In this document: positions 39,081-48,363 of the stretch, in pieces | Layout: every line of letters starts with the position of its first letter | How positions within the stretch are numbered: the stretch's first letter is position 1 | Origin: Herbinix sp. | GTDB taxonomy: Bacteria > Bacillota > Clostridia > Lachnospirales > Lachnospiraceae | Assembly: GCA_029238935.1 (NCBI GenBank) | Contig: JAQZBN010000025.1 | Span: forward strand, 35,225 to 99,224 | Reading direction: 5' to 3' | Length of the DNA: 64,000 nt | Notes under the pieces: model-generated | Told to the model about the DNA's origin: nothing | Seen by the model: only the letters and a program-made list of their open reading frames with translations | The model's database searches: none | Position numbers and translations under genes: made by a program

Positions 39081-41375
39081 TTAGTCTGATATACATATAT
39101 TAACAGCCTCTTTTATCGTAGAACAAGTAATCGGTGAAACCTGTCCTTGCTTTAACTGCCAAACCGTATAACCATTATTATCTATAACTATTCCTGTGTT
39201 GTTATATTTTTTCTCACTAATCAACTTAATGACTAAATCTTTACCTTCACATGCCTTTTCAATTTGAAAAAGTTTTCTCTCACTATCTGTATGTATTAAG
39301 TGATCACCTTTTGTATCAAGGGCATAAAGTTTGTTATCCGTCCATACTAGAAAATCAGGATTAAAGTTATCCGTACCTTTCCCATCCAAAAGGTTTATCT
39401 TTAATATTCCATTTCTAGGATTCCTCATCCATACAAAACCTGTCTTATCAAGTTCTTTTGCAAATTCTAATTCTAATTTATTGAAATCACTATATCTTGC
39501 ATGAACAGAATTATTAAACTCTACACTTTCATCACCTATGATGACCTCACCTACAGGAACTGTATCAATAGGATTTTGCATAATAACTGAATTTTGTCTA
39601 TAGATTTCCGCTACTTTAGCAGCCTCTTCTTTAACATAAGATGCTGCATTACTGCTATATTCTACAAGTGCATCAAATTTAGGTGAGGATATATCACATA
39701 TCGTAATGGCATTTTTGGCTAATTTATCAAGTTCTCTCTTGTAAATCCACCTAACAGTGACCTTATTACTATGCGTTGTCTCAATCGTAACTTCTTTTCC
39801 ATCTTCGTTTGAGCCTATATCGGTTATAACCTTGATAGTACTTCCTTCACCAACAGTATTCACATCATCCTTTGAGTAATCAATCATTTTATCGATGGCA
39901 TATTTTATTTCTGGCATTGCCCTATCAGATACAATTGCAACATCAGGTACTTCAACGTCATACCTAGGCTTTTCAGTAGGTCTTACTTTATTCTTCCCAT
40001 TACCAATATGATAAGATATTGTTATTTCTGGAATATCAATGGATAGAGTTTTTCTTACATCATCTAATATAGCTTTAAAAACGTCTTTCTCATCTGTCTT
40101 TATGTAGAAATTAGCCATGTTCAACTTATCATCAGGATAATGGGTTCTATTTGGCTGTCTTAATACTCTGCCTATAATTTGGGTAACTTGAGTGCTTGAA
40201 CCCATATCTTTATCTATATAAGCAAAATAACAAGCTGGATCATCCCAACCTTCTTGAAGAGATTGATTAAATATTATATGCCTATAGTTTCCCTTCATGA
40301 ATTCTTCATAATCATTATCACCACCGCAAAACAAATTAAAATTGTCCGGTTTGGGAAACTTCTTATCAAACTTAAGATTACAGTATATAGCAATTTCTTC
40401 AGGTGATACTCCTTGCTCAACTAAGTGTTTCCATATTTTAATTGGCCTAGCACGTCTTTCATTGAAAGGCACTAACGGGCTATCTACCTCAGATGTAGCT
40501 AGTAACATGTTTGTATCACTAACGTATATAGCTTTAGGTAAAAATCTGCAATCATATTTTTTTGTTGCTTCTTCTATTTCCTTCATATCCTCTAATAAGT
40601 TATTGATTGCTAGTTCCATAGGAGTTAAATACCCACCTAATGATATATGTTTTTTTATAAGTCCACTCCCAACAACTTTTTTATTGCTTACTGCAACTAC
40701 TAAATCCTCATCCTTCATATCTTTTTCATTTTTCAAACGAGCAATATACCATTCTAAAGCTTTAGGCACTTTGGTAGTAGCACTTGCAGCTATTAAAGCA
40801 GTTGGTGATAGGTCTAGTAATATTTTCGTTTGCTGATCTGATAAATTATGACCTTCATCATAAACAATTACCAGATCTCTTTTTGTTCTTTTGTATGACT
40901 GTCTATTTTTTAGCATATTCCATAAGGAGTTATCAGCATTATCAAACCCTGTTTGAAAGACATGTCTATCGCCTTCTTCTTTATCCTTCTGGTTTATCTT
41001 GCCAACCGTAGCAATTAAAAGAAGTCCTTTTTTATCATCCAGTAGGTCTCTTTCCTTACAATCAAGAAGTGGCTTCACATCAAAGTTAGGTATATTTTCA
41101 GCATATTTGCCATTAGACAAATTTTCTAATGTTTGACTTACTACCACTTTACCTTTTGATAGCCATAAAACAACAGGTTGTGTATTTAAGTATGCTCGTA
41201 TTTGTTCAATACAGTCGGCAAGAATAAGCGTCTTACCAGACCCTGTTATTGATGATAAGTTTTGATAAAAAGGTATTATTTCGCTCTTTGTTTTAATTAA
41301 AGGGTCTTTTATATATTCAGCTAGTCTACGTGCAATCTGTTCTGATGCAGTTGTCTGAAAATCTATTAACTCCAC
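39081..41375 (-). CDS. Type III restriction-modification, restriction (Res) subunit
   Basis: The 764-residue protein has a superfamily 2 helicase core: Walker A ITGSGKT near residue 50, DEGHN box near residue 175, SAT (AASATTK) and motif VI QIIGRVLRQPNR. A C-terminal endonuclease follows with NPDFLVWTDNKLYALDTKGD (PD-D/ExK type). With Mod it would translocate and cut unmodified DNA between two opposed sites. It starts with GTG (41373-41375) behind GAGGAGG and lies two bases after the mod stop. Slightly shorter than many Res proteins, but all motifs are present. Confidence 0.9.
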   Translation of the reverse strand: MELIDFQTTASEQIARRLAEYIKDPLIKTKSEIIPFYQNLSSITGSGKTLILADCIEQIRAYLNTQPVVLWLSKGKVVVSQTLENLSNGKYAENIPNFDVKPLLDCKERDLLDDKKGLLLIATVGKINQKDKEEGDRHVFQTGFDNADNSLWNMLKNRQSYKRTKRDLVIVYDEGHNLSDQQTKILLDLSPTALIAASATTKVPKALEWYIARLKNEKDMKDEDLVVAVSNKKVVGSGLIKKHISLGGYLTPMELAINNLLEDMKEIEEATKKYDCRFLPKAIYVSDTNMLLATSEVDSPLVPFNERRARPIKIWKHLVEQGVSPEEIAIYCNLKFDKKFPKPDNFNLFCGGDNDYEEFMKGNYRHIIFNQSLQEGWDDPACYFAYIDKDMGSSTQVTQIIGRVLRQPNRTHYPDDKLNMANFYIKTDEKDVFKAILDDVRKTLSIDIPEITISYHIGNGKNKVRPTEKPRYDVEVPDVAIVSDRAMPEIKYAIDKMIDYSKDDVNTVGEGSTIKVITDIGSNEDGKEVTIETTHSNKVTVRWIYKRELDKLAKNAITICDISSPKFDALVEYSSNAASYVKEEAAKVAEIYRQNSVIMQNPIDTVPVGEVIIGDESVEFNNSVHARYSDFNKLELEFAKELDKTGFVWMRNPRNGILKINLLDGKGTDNFNPDFLVWTDNKLYALDTKGDHLIHTDSERKLFQIEKACEGKDLVIKLISEKKYNNTGIVIDNNGYTVWQLKQGQVSPITCSTIKEAVNICISD

Positions 41376-41377
41376 AT

Positions 41378-43363
41378 TTAGTCCTCCTCATTATTATATC
41401 TATCACTATTTTCATTAAGGCCAAGATGCATAAGCACTTTATCAGGTATTTGATAGAATTTCACTTTAGATGTCTGATAAACTTGATATCTGGCATATAC
41501 ATGAAATGGTGTGTTTACACCTTCTTTCTTTGCTTCAGCCAACAGCTCCATATAGGTACTTTGATTTAACTCGCCAACCGAATCTTTACCGTTCCAAATA
41601 ATGAAGAAGCCTTCATTAAGAATGTTTTTACCAACTAAATACTTGTAATCATTATTAATTCTTTCAATAACACTAGTTGCCTTCCTCTTATCGTCCTCCC
41701 AGTGTGACGTTATTATTACATCTATGAGTTCTTCACGTTTCATTTCAAGAATTGCTGTAGCATCTACTTGTTTATCCAATATCCAATAAGCAAACCCACT
41801 ATTAATTTCGTCTTCCAATTTTACTACATTTCCGTCGGCATTTACCCTCTCACCAGTAATTGCCCTTTTTATACGCTCTCTAGTTAAAGTTTGAGCATAC
41901 TTATCTTCTTCTTCTCCTTTTTCAATAAGTATAAATGTTCTTTTTGCATCAGTTATATCATTAAGTTCAAGCACTGCGTGACCAGTAGTTCCCGAACCCG
42001 CAAATGGGTCAAGTACTATTCCATTTGCAGGGCACCATAATTGAATGATTTTTTCTATTAATTTTAACGGTTTTACCGTCTGAAAATCATGTCCTTTTCC
42101 CAAAATATAATCCAACTCATTAATACCTGTTTGGCTATGTCCACTATCTTCATGAACCCAAGATTGGCAACCCATTTGAAATAATTCATCGTAATCTTCA
42201 TCAGCCCAAAATGTTAGTGCAACTTTACCTTTTTTAACTTGATTTAAATATCTCTTAAGACGTGGTCTTCCATATCCACTTTTCAAGAAGTGTAATAATG
42301 GTATAACCTTGCTATCCCTTATCCTAATAGCTTTTTTTTCTGCCTTCAGTATTTCTTCATCTAAATCACCAACAAAATTTACTACTGGATTATTATCTAT
42401 ATTTTGCTCTTCTGAAATATGAGGAATGGATGCACCTTTAATTACTAATGCTTTAGGTCTTCCATCTTTGATATCCATCTCAATATACTTTGATCCCCAC
42501 GCCTCTAAGTATTCTTTCATATTCTTCTTGGTATTTCGCCAAGATCCTGTTCCAGGATAATGTAAAGCTCCATTAAATGGAGACTGTATTGCATATCTAT
42601 CTTTGTCTGTTTTCGTCCTCGCTGCAGGATCTCCACTTGTCCATAGCCCTTCTGGGTCGTTATCTGGATTTTTATACTTTGAGTTCATTTCTTCTGTTCT
42701 ATCTAATAATTTCGTTGTAGCATTGTCTTTATTTTTTGAATAAACTATTACATACTCTGTAGCACTTGATAAATGTGTACTATCATTTTTAGGTGAATAT
42801 GATTTTTGCCAGTTGATAATTCCTATTCTATTTTCCTCACCAAAAACTTCGTTAAGCAGCATACCTAAGTGAAAAAATTCTCTCTCATCTATACATATAG
42901 CTAAAACACCGTTAGGCTTTAACATTGATTTCATCATTTGAATTCTAGGCAACATAAACTTCATCCATTTTGTATGTCTTGAGCCATCTTCCAATGTTAC
43001 AACTTCTCCTAAATCAGGGTCATTGGGGTCTGTATCCCATTTATCGTTGTATCTAAAGTCTTTTCCTGTGTTATAAGGAGGGTCTGTAATAATTAAATCT
43101 ATTTGACCCTTATATTTATATAAAGTAACCATCGCTTGAAGATTTTCACCATCAATAATGATATTCTTACCATCAACAGTATTAACATTAAAGCTGAGTT
43201 CTTTATCAATTTTTACAATACGAGGCATAACCTTACGCTCAATTACTTGTGCGGTACGCTTTCCGTTAAACGATAATGAGACACCACCATTAATCATTTT
43301 CTTTGCAAAGTCAAGAAGTTCTTCTTTACTCATCATTTCCAAACTGTTTATATTACTTTCCAT
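41378..43363 (-). CDS. Type III restriction-modification, DNA methyltransferase (Mod)
   Basis: The 661-residue beta-class adenine methyltransferase has motif IV LIITDPPYNTGKDFRYND near residue 92, a central target-recognition region, and the SAM-binding motif I LDPFAGSGTTGHAVLEL near residue 452, the order expected for type III Mod. It defines the specificity of the system and protects host DNA. I saw no obvious simple-sequence repeat that would make it phase-variable. It lies between the chromosomal SEC-C/sRNA region and the integrase and may be island cargo. Confidence 0.92.
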   Translation of the reverse strand: MESNINSLEMMSKEELLDFAKKMINGGVSLSFNGKRTAQVIERKVMPRIVKIDKELSFNVNTVDGKNIIIDGENLQAMVTLYKYKGQIDLIITDPPYNTGKDFRYNDKWDTDPNDPDLGEVVTLEDGSRHTKWMKFMLPRIQMMKSMLKPNGVLAICIDEREFFHLGMLLNEVFGEENRIGIINWQKSYSPKNDSTHLSSATEYVIVYSKNKDNATTKLLDRTEEMNSKYKNPDNDPEGLWTSGDPAARTKTDKDRYAIQSPFNGALHYPGTGSWRNTKKNMKEYLEAWGSKYIEMDIKDGRPKALVIKGASIPHISEEQNIDNNPVVNFVGDLDEEILKAEKKAIRIRDSKVIPLLHFLKSGYGRPRLKRYLNQVKKGKVALTFWADEDYDELFQMGCQSWVHEDSGHSQTGINELDYILGKGHDFQTVKPLKLIEKIIQLWCPANGIVLDPFAGSGTTGHAVLELNDITDAKRTFILIEKGEEEDKYAQTLTRERIKRAITGERVNADGNVVKLEDEINSGFAYWILDKQVDATAILEMKREELIDVIITSHWEDDKRKATSVIERINNDYKYLVGKNILNEGFFIIWNGKDSVGELNQSTYMELLAEAKKEGVNTPFHVYARYQVYQTSKVKFYQIPDKVLMHLGLNENSDRYNNEED

Positions 43364-43573
43364 GCTTCTATATCTCCATTCTGTCTATTTTATCAACCAC
43401 TTACTTTTGTATAAAAATGCTTTAAACGTGCTAATTTTTATTTAGAAAGAGGGGATATTTATGTTATTACATTGTCCTTTATATCAATGCATTTTCTGCA
43501 TATAAATCCAAAATAAATGTTAGCACATTTTACAAAAAAGTACAATGTTTTTACTGTTTTTAAATTGTAAACA

Positions 43574-43612
43574 ACCATGAAAAAGAGTCACCCCAATAAT
43601 GAAGTGACTCTC
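43574..43612 (-). terminator. Terminator after the integrase
   Basis: GAGTCAC / GTGACTC with a 12-base loop and AAAA/T flank, directly after the int stop codon (minus strand). Confidence 0.8.
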
Positions 43613-43616
43613 ATAA

Positions 43617-44774
43617 TTAAGACAATTTTGCTATTTTCTGCATCTCCTGCTCCTTTGTACTCGGAAGCACATGAGCGTACAAATCCATTGTTTGACTTAA
43701 TTCAGTATGTCCTAACAGTTTTTGTAATACTTTGGGTTGCATACCATTTTCAATACACCTTGTTGCGAATGAATGTCTCCAATAGTGCGGTGTAATATGC
43801 TTAAAATTATATCCATCAGCATTAATTGCATCTACAATTTTATTTACTTGTACCTTCAGTCGGTCACGATTCATAGGATATCCTGAGTCTGATGGAAATA
43901 CTAAGTCCTGCATACCATCCTTCGTCTTCCACTCATCACCCAGCAACATTTTTCTTTCCCACTGATTCTTTTTATGTTCTTTAAGTAGCAGATAAATATT
44001 ATCTAACATCGGGATCTCTCGTTTGCTGGATTTTGTTTTAGGTTGCTCCAGACTATAATCATTGTCTAGATATACAAGTGTCTTTCTAATATGGATTATT
44101 TTTTTCTTAAAATCCAAGTCTTTCCATTGCAGCCCTCTCAATTCCCCTGAACGCATTCCTGTAAATAAAGCTATTTTAACAAGAGGATAAATCCAACTAT
44201 TTTCTGCATACTTGAGAAATAATTTTTGCTCCTCTAATGTCATTACTCTCTTATTTTCTTCGTCCTCCTCATCAATTTTAGGTAGTGTTGCTAACTTAAC
44301 CGGATTTTTTACTATAATTTCATTTTTATACGCTTGCTTGAACATACCGGATAACACTGTAGCTACCACTTCAATTGTACCTCTCGAAAACTCTTCCCTT
44401 TTCAAATTATTGTAGATTTTCTGTATATGTATACCTTTTACATCTTGTAACTTCATTTTTCCAATTGCTTCTTTTATATATAGATTATAAGCCCGGGTGT
44501 AAACTTCTATTGAACCCTTTTTGACCGTCATTTCCTTATATTCCCTTATCCATATATCATGCCATAAGTCAACGGTCATATTTTCCTTCTTTGCTAATAA
44601 GCCATGCCTAACCTCATATTGTTTATCAGCTAACCGCTTTATACATTCAGATAAATTCTTACTGTATACTTCGTACTTCTCACATTGATACATAAACCTC
44701 CCTAAGTAATTATCACTTTGCTTATGATAATAAATGCCTTTTGGTAATTTCTTTCCATTTTTATCCACTGCCAT
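43617..44774 (-). CDS. Tyrosine recombinase/integrase, Tn916-type
   Basis: The 385-residue integrase has an AP2-like arm-binding N terminus (GKKLPKGIYYHKQSDNYLGRF), a SAM-like core-binding domain (VYTRAYNLYIKEAIGKMKLQDV) and a catalytic domain. The catalytic residues are Arg in TGMRSGELRGLQWKDL, HxxR in HYWRHSF, His in LGHTELSQT and Tyr in MDLYAHV. It integrates and excises the mobile element. The ATG at 44772-44774 follows AAGGAGG by eight bases. The two excisionase-like genes lie upstream on the same strand, the usual xis-int order, separated by an inverted repeat. Confidence 0.95.
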   Translation of the reverse strand: MAVDKNGKKLPKGIYYHKQSDNYLGRFMYQCEKYEVYSKNLSECIKRLADKQYEVRHGLLAKKENMTVDLWHDIWIREYKEMTVKKGSIEVYTRAYNLYIKEAIGKMKLQDVKGIHIQKIYNNLKREEFSRGTIEVVATVLSGMFKQAYKNEIIVKNPVKLATLPKIDEEDEENKRVMTLEEQKLFLKYAENSWIYPLVKIALFTGMRSGELRGLQWKDLDFKKKIIHIRKTLVYLDNDYSLEQPKTKSSKREIPMLDNIYLLLKEHKKNQWERKMLLGDEWKTKDGMQDLVFPSDSGYPMNRDRLKVQVNKIVDAINADGYNFKHITPHYWRHSFATRCIENGMQPKVLQKLLGHTELSQTMDLYAHVLPSTKEQEMQKIAKLS

Positions 44775-44808
44775 AATATAATCCTCCTTCGTAATCAACA
44801 CATTATAA

Positions 44809-44823
44809 TTGGTATTTGGTATA
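44809..44823. repeat. Direct repeat TGGTATT-TGGTATA, integrase-proximal copy
   Basis: TTGGTATTTGGTATA is a short direct repeat at a 7-bp period. Near-identical copies occur at 55121-55135 and 62331-62345. Candidate arm-type recombinase or accessory-protein site. Confidence 0.5.
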
Positions 44824-44828
44824 ATTTC

Positions 44829-44868
44829 CTACTAGGTGGTAAATTGTAACGCTCTCTCCACCTAGTAG
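44829..44868. repeat. Inverted repeat between int and xis
   Basis: Perfect 11-bp arms CTACTAGGTGG and CCACCTAGTAG with an 18-base centre, lying six bases from the TGGTATT repeat. It could be a recombinase site or an RNA hairpin controlling int. Confidence 0.7.
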
Positions 44869-44879
44869 CAAGGTAAATA

Positions 44880-45086
44880 TTATGCAGCTATGCTGTATAA
44901 ATATTCTTCTATTTTCTTAAGACACCATACGATACGCTTACCAATTACTATTTTGGCATTTGCTGCAACACCAATTTCAACCGCTGACTTTCTACCTAGG
45001 GAAAGTATCTGCTGCAATTCTTCTGTATCAACAGTCAATTTGCGAGTCAAATCTATTTCTTCATATAGTTTCATAGTTGTATTCAT
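44880..45086 (-). CDS. Excisionase-like small protein, copy 1
   Basis: The 68-residue product contains TVDTEELQQILSLGRKSAVEIGVAANAKIVIGKRIVWCLKKIEEYL, which fits the winged-helix Xis-type domain of Tn916-like elements (helix, RKSA recognition turn, wing, helix). It would bend DNA at the element ends and favour excision by the integrase. The ATG at 45084-45086 is chosen because GGAGG lies nine bases upstream; longer ORF starts lack a ribosome site. It is 52 bp from a paralogue. Confidence 0.75.
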   Translation of the reverse strand: MNTTMKLYEEIDLTRKLTVDTEELQQILSLGRKSAVEIGVAANAKIVIGKRIVWCLKKIEEYLYSIAA

Positions 45087-45138
45087 AATGCTATCCTCCG
45101 TTTGAAATTTATTGATTAAATATTCAAAATTACAACTA

Positions 45139-45378
45139 TTATTTATCTGCATTGTATAAGTATTCTTGTTGTTTCTTCATATCCCATTCTATATGCCCTT
45201 CACTTACTATTTTAGCATTGGCTTCAATGCCCGTCATTATAGCTGCTTTTCTACCCATACACATCATTTTTTCCAATTCATCTGTAGTTATGGTATGTTT
45301 TCCTGATGCTTCTATGTCATAATTTGCTGCTATTACCGTTTCAACACCAGTTACTACATTAACTAATTTAATCTCCAT
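45139..45378 (-). CDS. Excisionase-like small protein, copy 2
   Basis: The 79-residue product ends with TITTDELEKMMCMGRKAAIMTGIEANAKIVSEGHIEWDMKKQQEYL, clearly paralogous to the next gene (shared ANAKIV and GRKAA/GRKSA). The ATG at 45376-45378 follows AGGAGG. It has an extra 20-residue N-terminal strand region (EIKLVNVVTGVETVIAAN). Two tandem Xis paralogues in front of one integrase are uncommon; one may act as a regulator. A period-9 GGTAC repeat lies 47 bp upstream. Confidence 0.7.
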   Translation of the reverse strand: MEIKLVNVVTGVETVIAANYDIEASGKHTITTDELEKMMCMGRKAAIMTGIEANAKIVSEGHIEWDMKKQQEYLYNADK

Positions 45379-45424
45379 AAATGTTTTCCTCCTATGAAAA
45401 GCGTTGCCAGGTATCACTGCTATC

Positions 45425-45440
45425 GTGGTACTAGTGGTAC
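45425..45440. promoter_or_regulatory. Period-9 direct repeat GTGGTACTA-GTGGTAC (site 1)
   Basis: GTGGTACTAGTGGTAC lies just upstream of the xis-like genes. The identical 16-mer recurs at 47944 and related GGTAA versions at 61274 and 62418, suggesting a shared operator or recombination-protein site. Confidence 0.55.
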
Positions 45441-45482
45441 CCAGCCCAGCATCTGTAAGTTTATTTTATATATGAGAAATCA

Positions 45483-46715
45483 TTAAAACTGTGCCAGATA
45501 TGCATTAATATCAAGCATTCCTACTATTTTCTTTTTATTTTTCTGTTTCTCTCTATTTACTTCTGCTTTTTCTTCCAGTAACGGCATGTTACTTCCTTTT
45601 AGCGTTTGATAAAATGTTATACATTCATCAAATTTGTCCGATGGCAATGATAACTTGTCTGCCTTTTTATTGCATAGTTCATTAAACCTATCACTAGTTA
45701 GAATACAGTAATATTTACCTTTTTTCCCATCTCTCGTGACAGTCTTCTTTCTTCGTGACTTTTTATCCTTATCAGTTTCTAAAAAGCCTCTCTCTTTTAG
45801 CTGTACAACTAATTCTTCCAAGTCATAACCTGTCTCTTTTGCAATGTTTTTAAGCTCTGCTTCTTCCAATTTATAGTAGTCTTCTCCTAATATACCTTTT
45901 TGTCCGTTTTCAACTAGCTTATAAACCTCCTCTACTAGTATTCGATATGTATCGTTAAAATCAAGCTTGTTACTGCTTACAACATCAGGCTCAATGTCGT
46001 TATGAAAGCGGCATAGTGACATATACAGCATTTCGAAGTTTATCACTTCCATTCCGGCAGGTGTATAATCCATCAGGTGCTTTAATTTTCCAATGTTTTT
46101 CTCTAGCTTACCAACACCTTCGAAGCCGTAAGTAAGGTCTGATAATTTCACAGTCATGAATTCTGAGAAAGAATACTCGTCATCCGATTCATTCTTATAC
46201 TTAAAAACAACCTTAATCACTGACCTTTTCTCTGTATCTGACACCAACTTTTTAGCATATGCTCCCCCATCTTCCCCCCAACTCTTCATTGGAAGAATAA
46301 GTACCATACCTTTTGTCACGTCTATAACAGTAACACTCCTACTATCAATTAATTCCATTTTTTTATTCTCTCCATTAAATTGGCTGTCAGTAACTTCATC
46401 TTCTATACTCCATTGACGTATCATGTCATCAATCTCCTGTACCAGAAATTTACAAGTGTCAAATGTGGAACTGCTCCATACCTGCTCTGCTTCCTTTCCT
46501 ACCAGACCAAGTTTTCCAATTATATAGTCTTGTGTAACAGATTTATCCGCTTCATCCAATGTAGCCACTTTTCTTAACTTTCTTAATATGGAAACCTCGA
46601 AGCTGTCTTTCCTTGTCTTGTTTTGGCTATCGGGTAAATTATTACTTTCATTCAGGTATGTAGTTGCCATCAGTCCTTTTTCTATTCTCTCTACGCTATT
46701 TGCTTCTTTTCTCAT
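45483..46715 (-). CDS. Uncharacterised island protein, 410 residues
   Basis: I do not recognise the family. The protein is soluble and highly charged. The first ~80 residues are polar; residues 120-260 are mixed alpha/beta (MELIDSRSVTVIDVTKGMVLILPMKSW). Residues ~290-370 look like a winged-helix DNA-binding unit (AELKNIAKETGYDLEELVVQLKERGFLETDK, then a Lys/Arg-rich loop and GKYYCILTSDRF). The C terminus is coiled and basic. GGAGGG before the ATG. Placed just behind the xis/int module, a regulatory or replication role is possible but unproven. Confidence 0.7.
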   Translation of the reverse strand: MRKEANSVERIEKGLMATTYLNESNNLPDSQNKTRKDSFEVSILRKLRKVATLDEADKSVTQDYIIGKLGLVGKEAEQVWSSSTFDTCKFLVQEIDDMIRQWSIEDEVTDSQFNGENKKMELIDSRSVTVIDVTKGMVLILPMKSWGEDGGAYAKKLVSDTEKRSVIKVVFKYKNESDDEYSFSEFMTVKLSDLTYGFEGVGKLEKNIGKLKHLMDYTPAGMEVINFEMLYMSLCRFHNDIEPDVVSSNKLDFNDTYRILVEEVYKLVENGQKGILGEDYYKLEEAELKNIAKETGYDLEELVVQLKERGFLETDKDKKSRRKKTVTRDGKKGKYYCILTSDRFNELCNKKADKLSLPSDKFDECITFYQTLKGSNMPLLEEKAEVNREKQKNKKKIVGMLDINAYLAQF

Positions 46716-47148
46716 AATCCTTTTCCCTCCAAATGTATATTTTTGTTGTTATTTTGCTTATTTTTACAGTAATAATGTTGACTATCCCATTATTTGGGGT
46801 CTTACTGACCACCTGCTAGCTACTTTTGACTGTTAGCACTGTAAACGACCAATACAAGTAGTCAGTAAATATTTGGTATTTTTATCATTCCAACCCGGAA
46901 TTGGAATGACTTATAAGTGTTGATCAACCTTATGTATTTATGTTATCACAATCACCTAAATCCGTATATTCACAGAAAAAATTGTATCTATATCACTCAT
47001 ATATAATCCATGTCACACATTAAAAAATATTCCAATTTTGTATCCTACATTGATATTTCCTGTATCACACGTGCTTACCAACCAAGTCAATAGTCTGGAT
47101 ATTGATATTTTTAGATTAAAAAAAGCACCAACCGGTGCTTTTTTCATA
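46716..47148. promoter_or_regulatory. Non-coding gap with inverted repeat TCATTCCAA-N7-TTGGAATGA
   Basis: No gene fits in this 430-bp gap. At about 46887-46911 there is a 9-bp perfect inverted repeat around CCCGGAA, and near 46871 a single TTTGGTATTT half-site. Both are upstream of the 410-residue gene and may be regulatory. A terminator closes the left end of the next gene at 47117. Confidence 0.5.
47115..47145. terminator. Terminator after the 220-residue island protein
   Basis: AAAAAAAGCACC / GGTGCTTTTTT with a four-base loop directly abuts the stop codon at 47149; it can act in both directions. Confidence 0.88.
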
Positions 47149-47811
47149 TCATTTAAGTTCTATATATTCCATAATTATAGTCACCTCATGCAGCCTCTTA
47201 ACTAATAGTTCTTTTACTTCCTGTCTGATTTTAGTTTCACAATCTTTAATATGCTCTATCTTTATTTGCAATAATGCATTCCTTAGCTCATTCATCTCTC
47301 TATCAGGAATATATTCATTAACACTTACATTATTTTTAAGAAAATAATACAGTTTTGAAATGTCTTTTTCTGCCTTTTTATCCTCTACCAATGTATCAAA
47401 TAAACTCGCAATCTTCCTATTAAAATACGCCATATCTGATTTTCTTATATATTCATCGTTTCCATCAATGTCCTTATCATATCGATAACGTATATAACTT
47501 ACCCAGTCATCTTCAGTAATGTCATCAATTATTATCATCTCTCTTCCTGTCATTATCTCTTCTGACAAGCCAATTCTTTTTAATTTGCTATTTTGCACTT
47601 TCCATTTCTTATCTAAATCTACACGCTGATATGTATTTGCCGTAAGTATTCGAGAATACATATTGGCTGTAATATCTAATCTATCATATAAGGTTTCTCC
47701 GTTATTAAAGCCGGGATATTTTCGTTCTAGGTATTTCCATAGTTTTTGAATAATTATATAATTTACTTGCCTGTTAAATAAAATTTTATCACTTGTTATT
47801 TTATTGTCCAT
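47149..47811 (-). CDS. Uncharacterised island protein, 220 residues
   Basis: No family recognised. The protein is soluble, charged and helix rich. The segment YDRLDITANMYSRILTANTYQRVDLDKKW resembles a helix-turn-helix (turn at ITANMYSRI), followed by SKLKRIGLSEEIMTGREMI, so it may bind DNA like an XRE protein with divergent sequence. The C-terminal half is coiled-coil-like. AAAGGGG before the ATG. Monocistronic. Confidence 0.65.
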   Translation of the reverse strand: MDNKITSDKILFNRQVNYIIIQKLWKYLERKYPGFNNGETLYDRLDITANMYSRILTANTYQRVDLDKKWKVQNSKLKRIGLSEEIMTGREMIIIDDITEDDWVSYIRYRYDKDIDGNDEYIRKSDMAYFNRKIASLFDTLVEDKKAEKDISKLYYFLKNNVSVNEYIPDREMNELRNALLQIKIEHIKDCETKIRQEVKELLVKRLHEVTIIMEYIELK

Positions 47812-47943
47812 ACACTAACCCCTTTCAATTTGAGATTAGTATAGCATAACAGATATTATTATCCAATTGCTTTCTATTATCATTCCATATCAATGTTCCT
47901 CATTTTCCTACTTGTTACAACTACACCGTTAATAACAATAATT

Positions 47944-47959
47944 GTGGTACTAGTGGTAC
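47944..47959. promoter_or_regulatory. Period-9 direct repeat GTGGTACTA-GTGGTAC (site 2)
   Basis: Identical to the 16-mer at 45425-45440, here about 130 bp upstream of the 220-residue island gene. Confidence 0.55.
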
Positions 47960-48197
47960 AGTAGCTAACTTCAAAAAGTACATCATATTCCATCAATTCT
48001 AACCACTCATTCCAACCATTCCCATCAACCCCCTAACCTCCTTATATCTAACACGAACATTCGTTCTATCATTTTCAAATAAATTTCTTTCCACCAAAAT
48101 CAACCCTCACTGCTCTATTCTGCCAACCCCACTGCACCCTTCCAACGTATAGGATTTTTTATAGAGTCAACAAATTATGATCCTTCTTCCACAAACC

Positions 48198-48247
48198 ACA
48201 GAACAAAGACAATTCTTCAGAATTATTGCTGATCGCCTTTGTTCTGT
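48198..48247. repeat. 11-bp inverted repeat / hairpin in a gene-free gap
   Basis: ACAGAACAAAG and CTTTGTTCTGT enclose 28 bases that contain a smaller hairpin (ATTCTTCAGAAT). The surrounding 47812-48363 gap has no plausible gene. No T-run follows, so it is not an obvious terminator. Confidence 0.6.
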
Positions 48248-48307
48248 ATTACTCAAAAACATTACTGCAATACATATATAGAACCATCCCTATTAAACTT
48301 ATGTTCA

Positions 48308-48343
48308 TAAAAAGAACCCTCCAGCATACACCGGAAGGCTCTT
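48308..48343 (-). terminator. Terminator after the 1501-residue protein
   Basis: AGAGCCTTCC pairs with GGAGGGTTCT (one G-T) over a ten-base loop and is followed by TTTTT on the minus strand. Confidence 0.8.
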
Positions 48344-48363
48344 ATAGTCTTATTTCGATTTTA

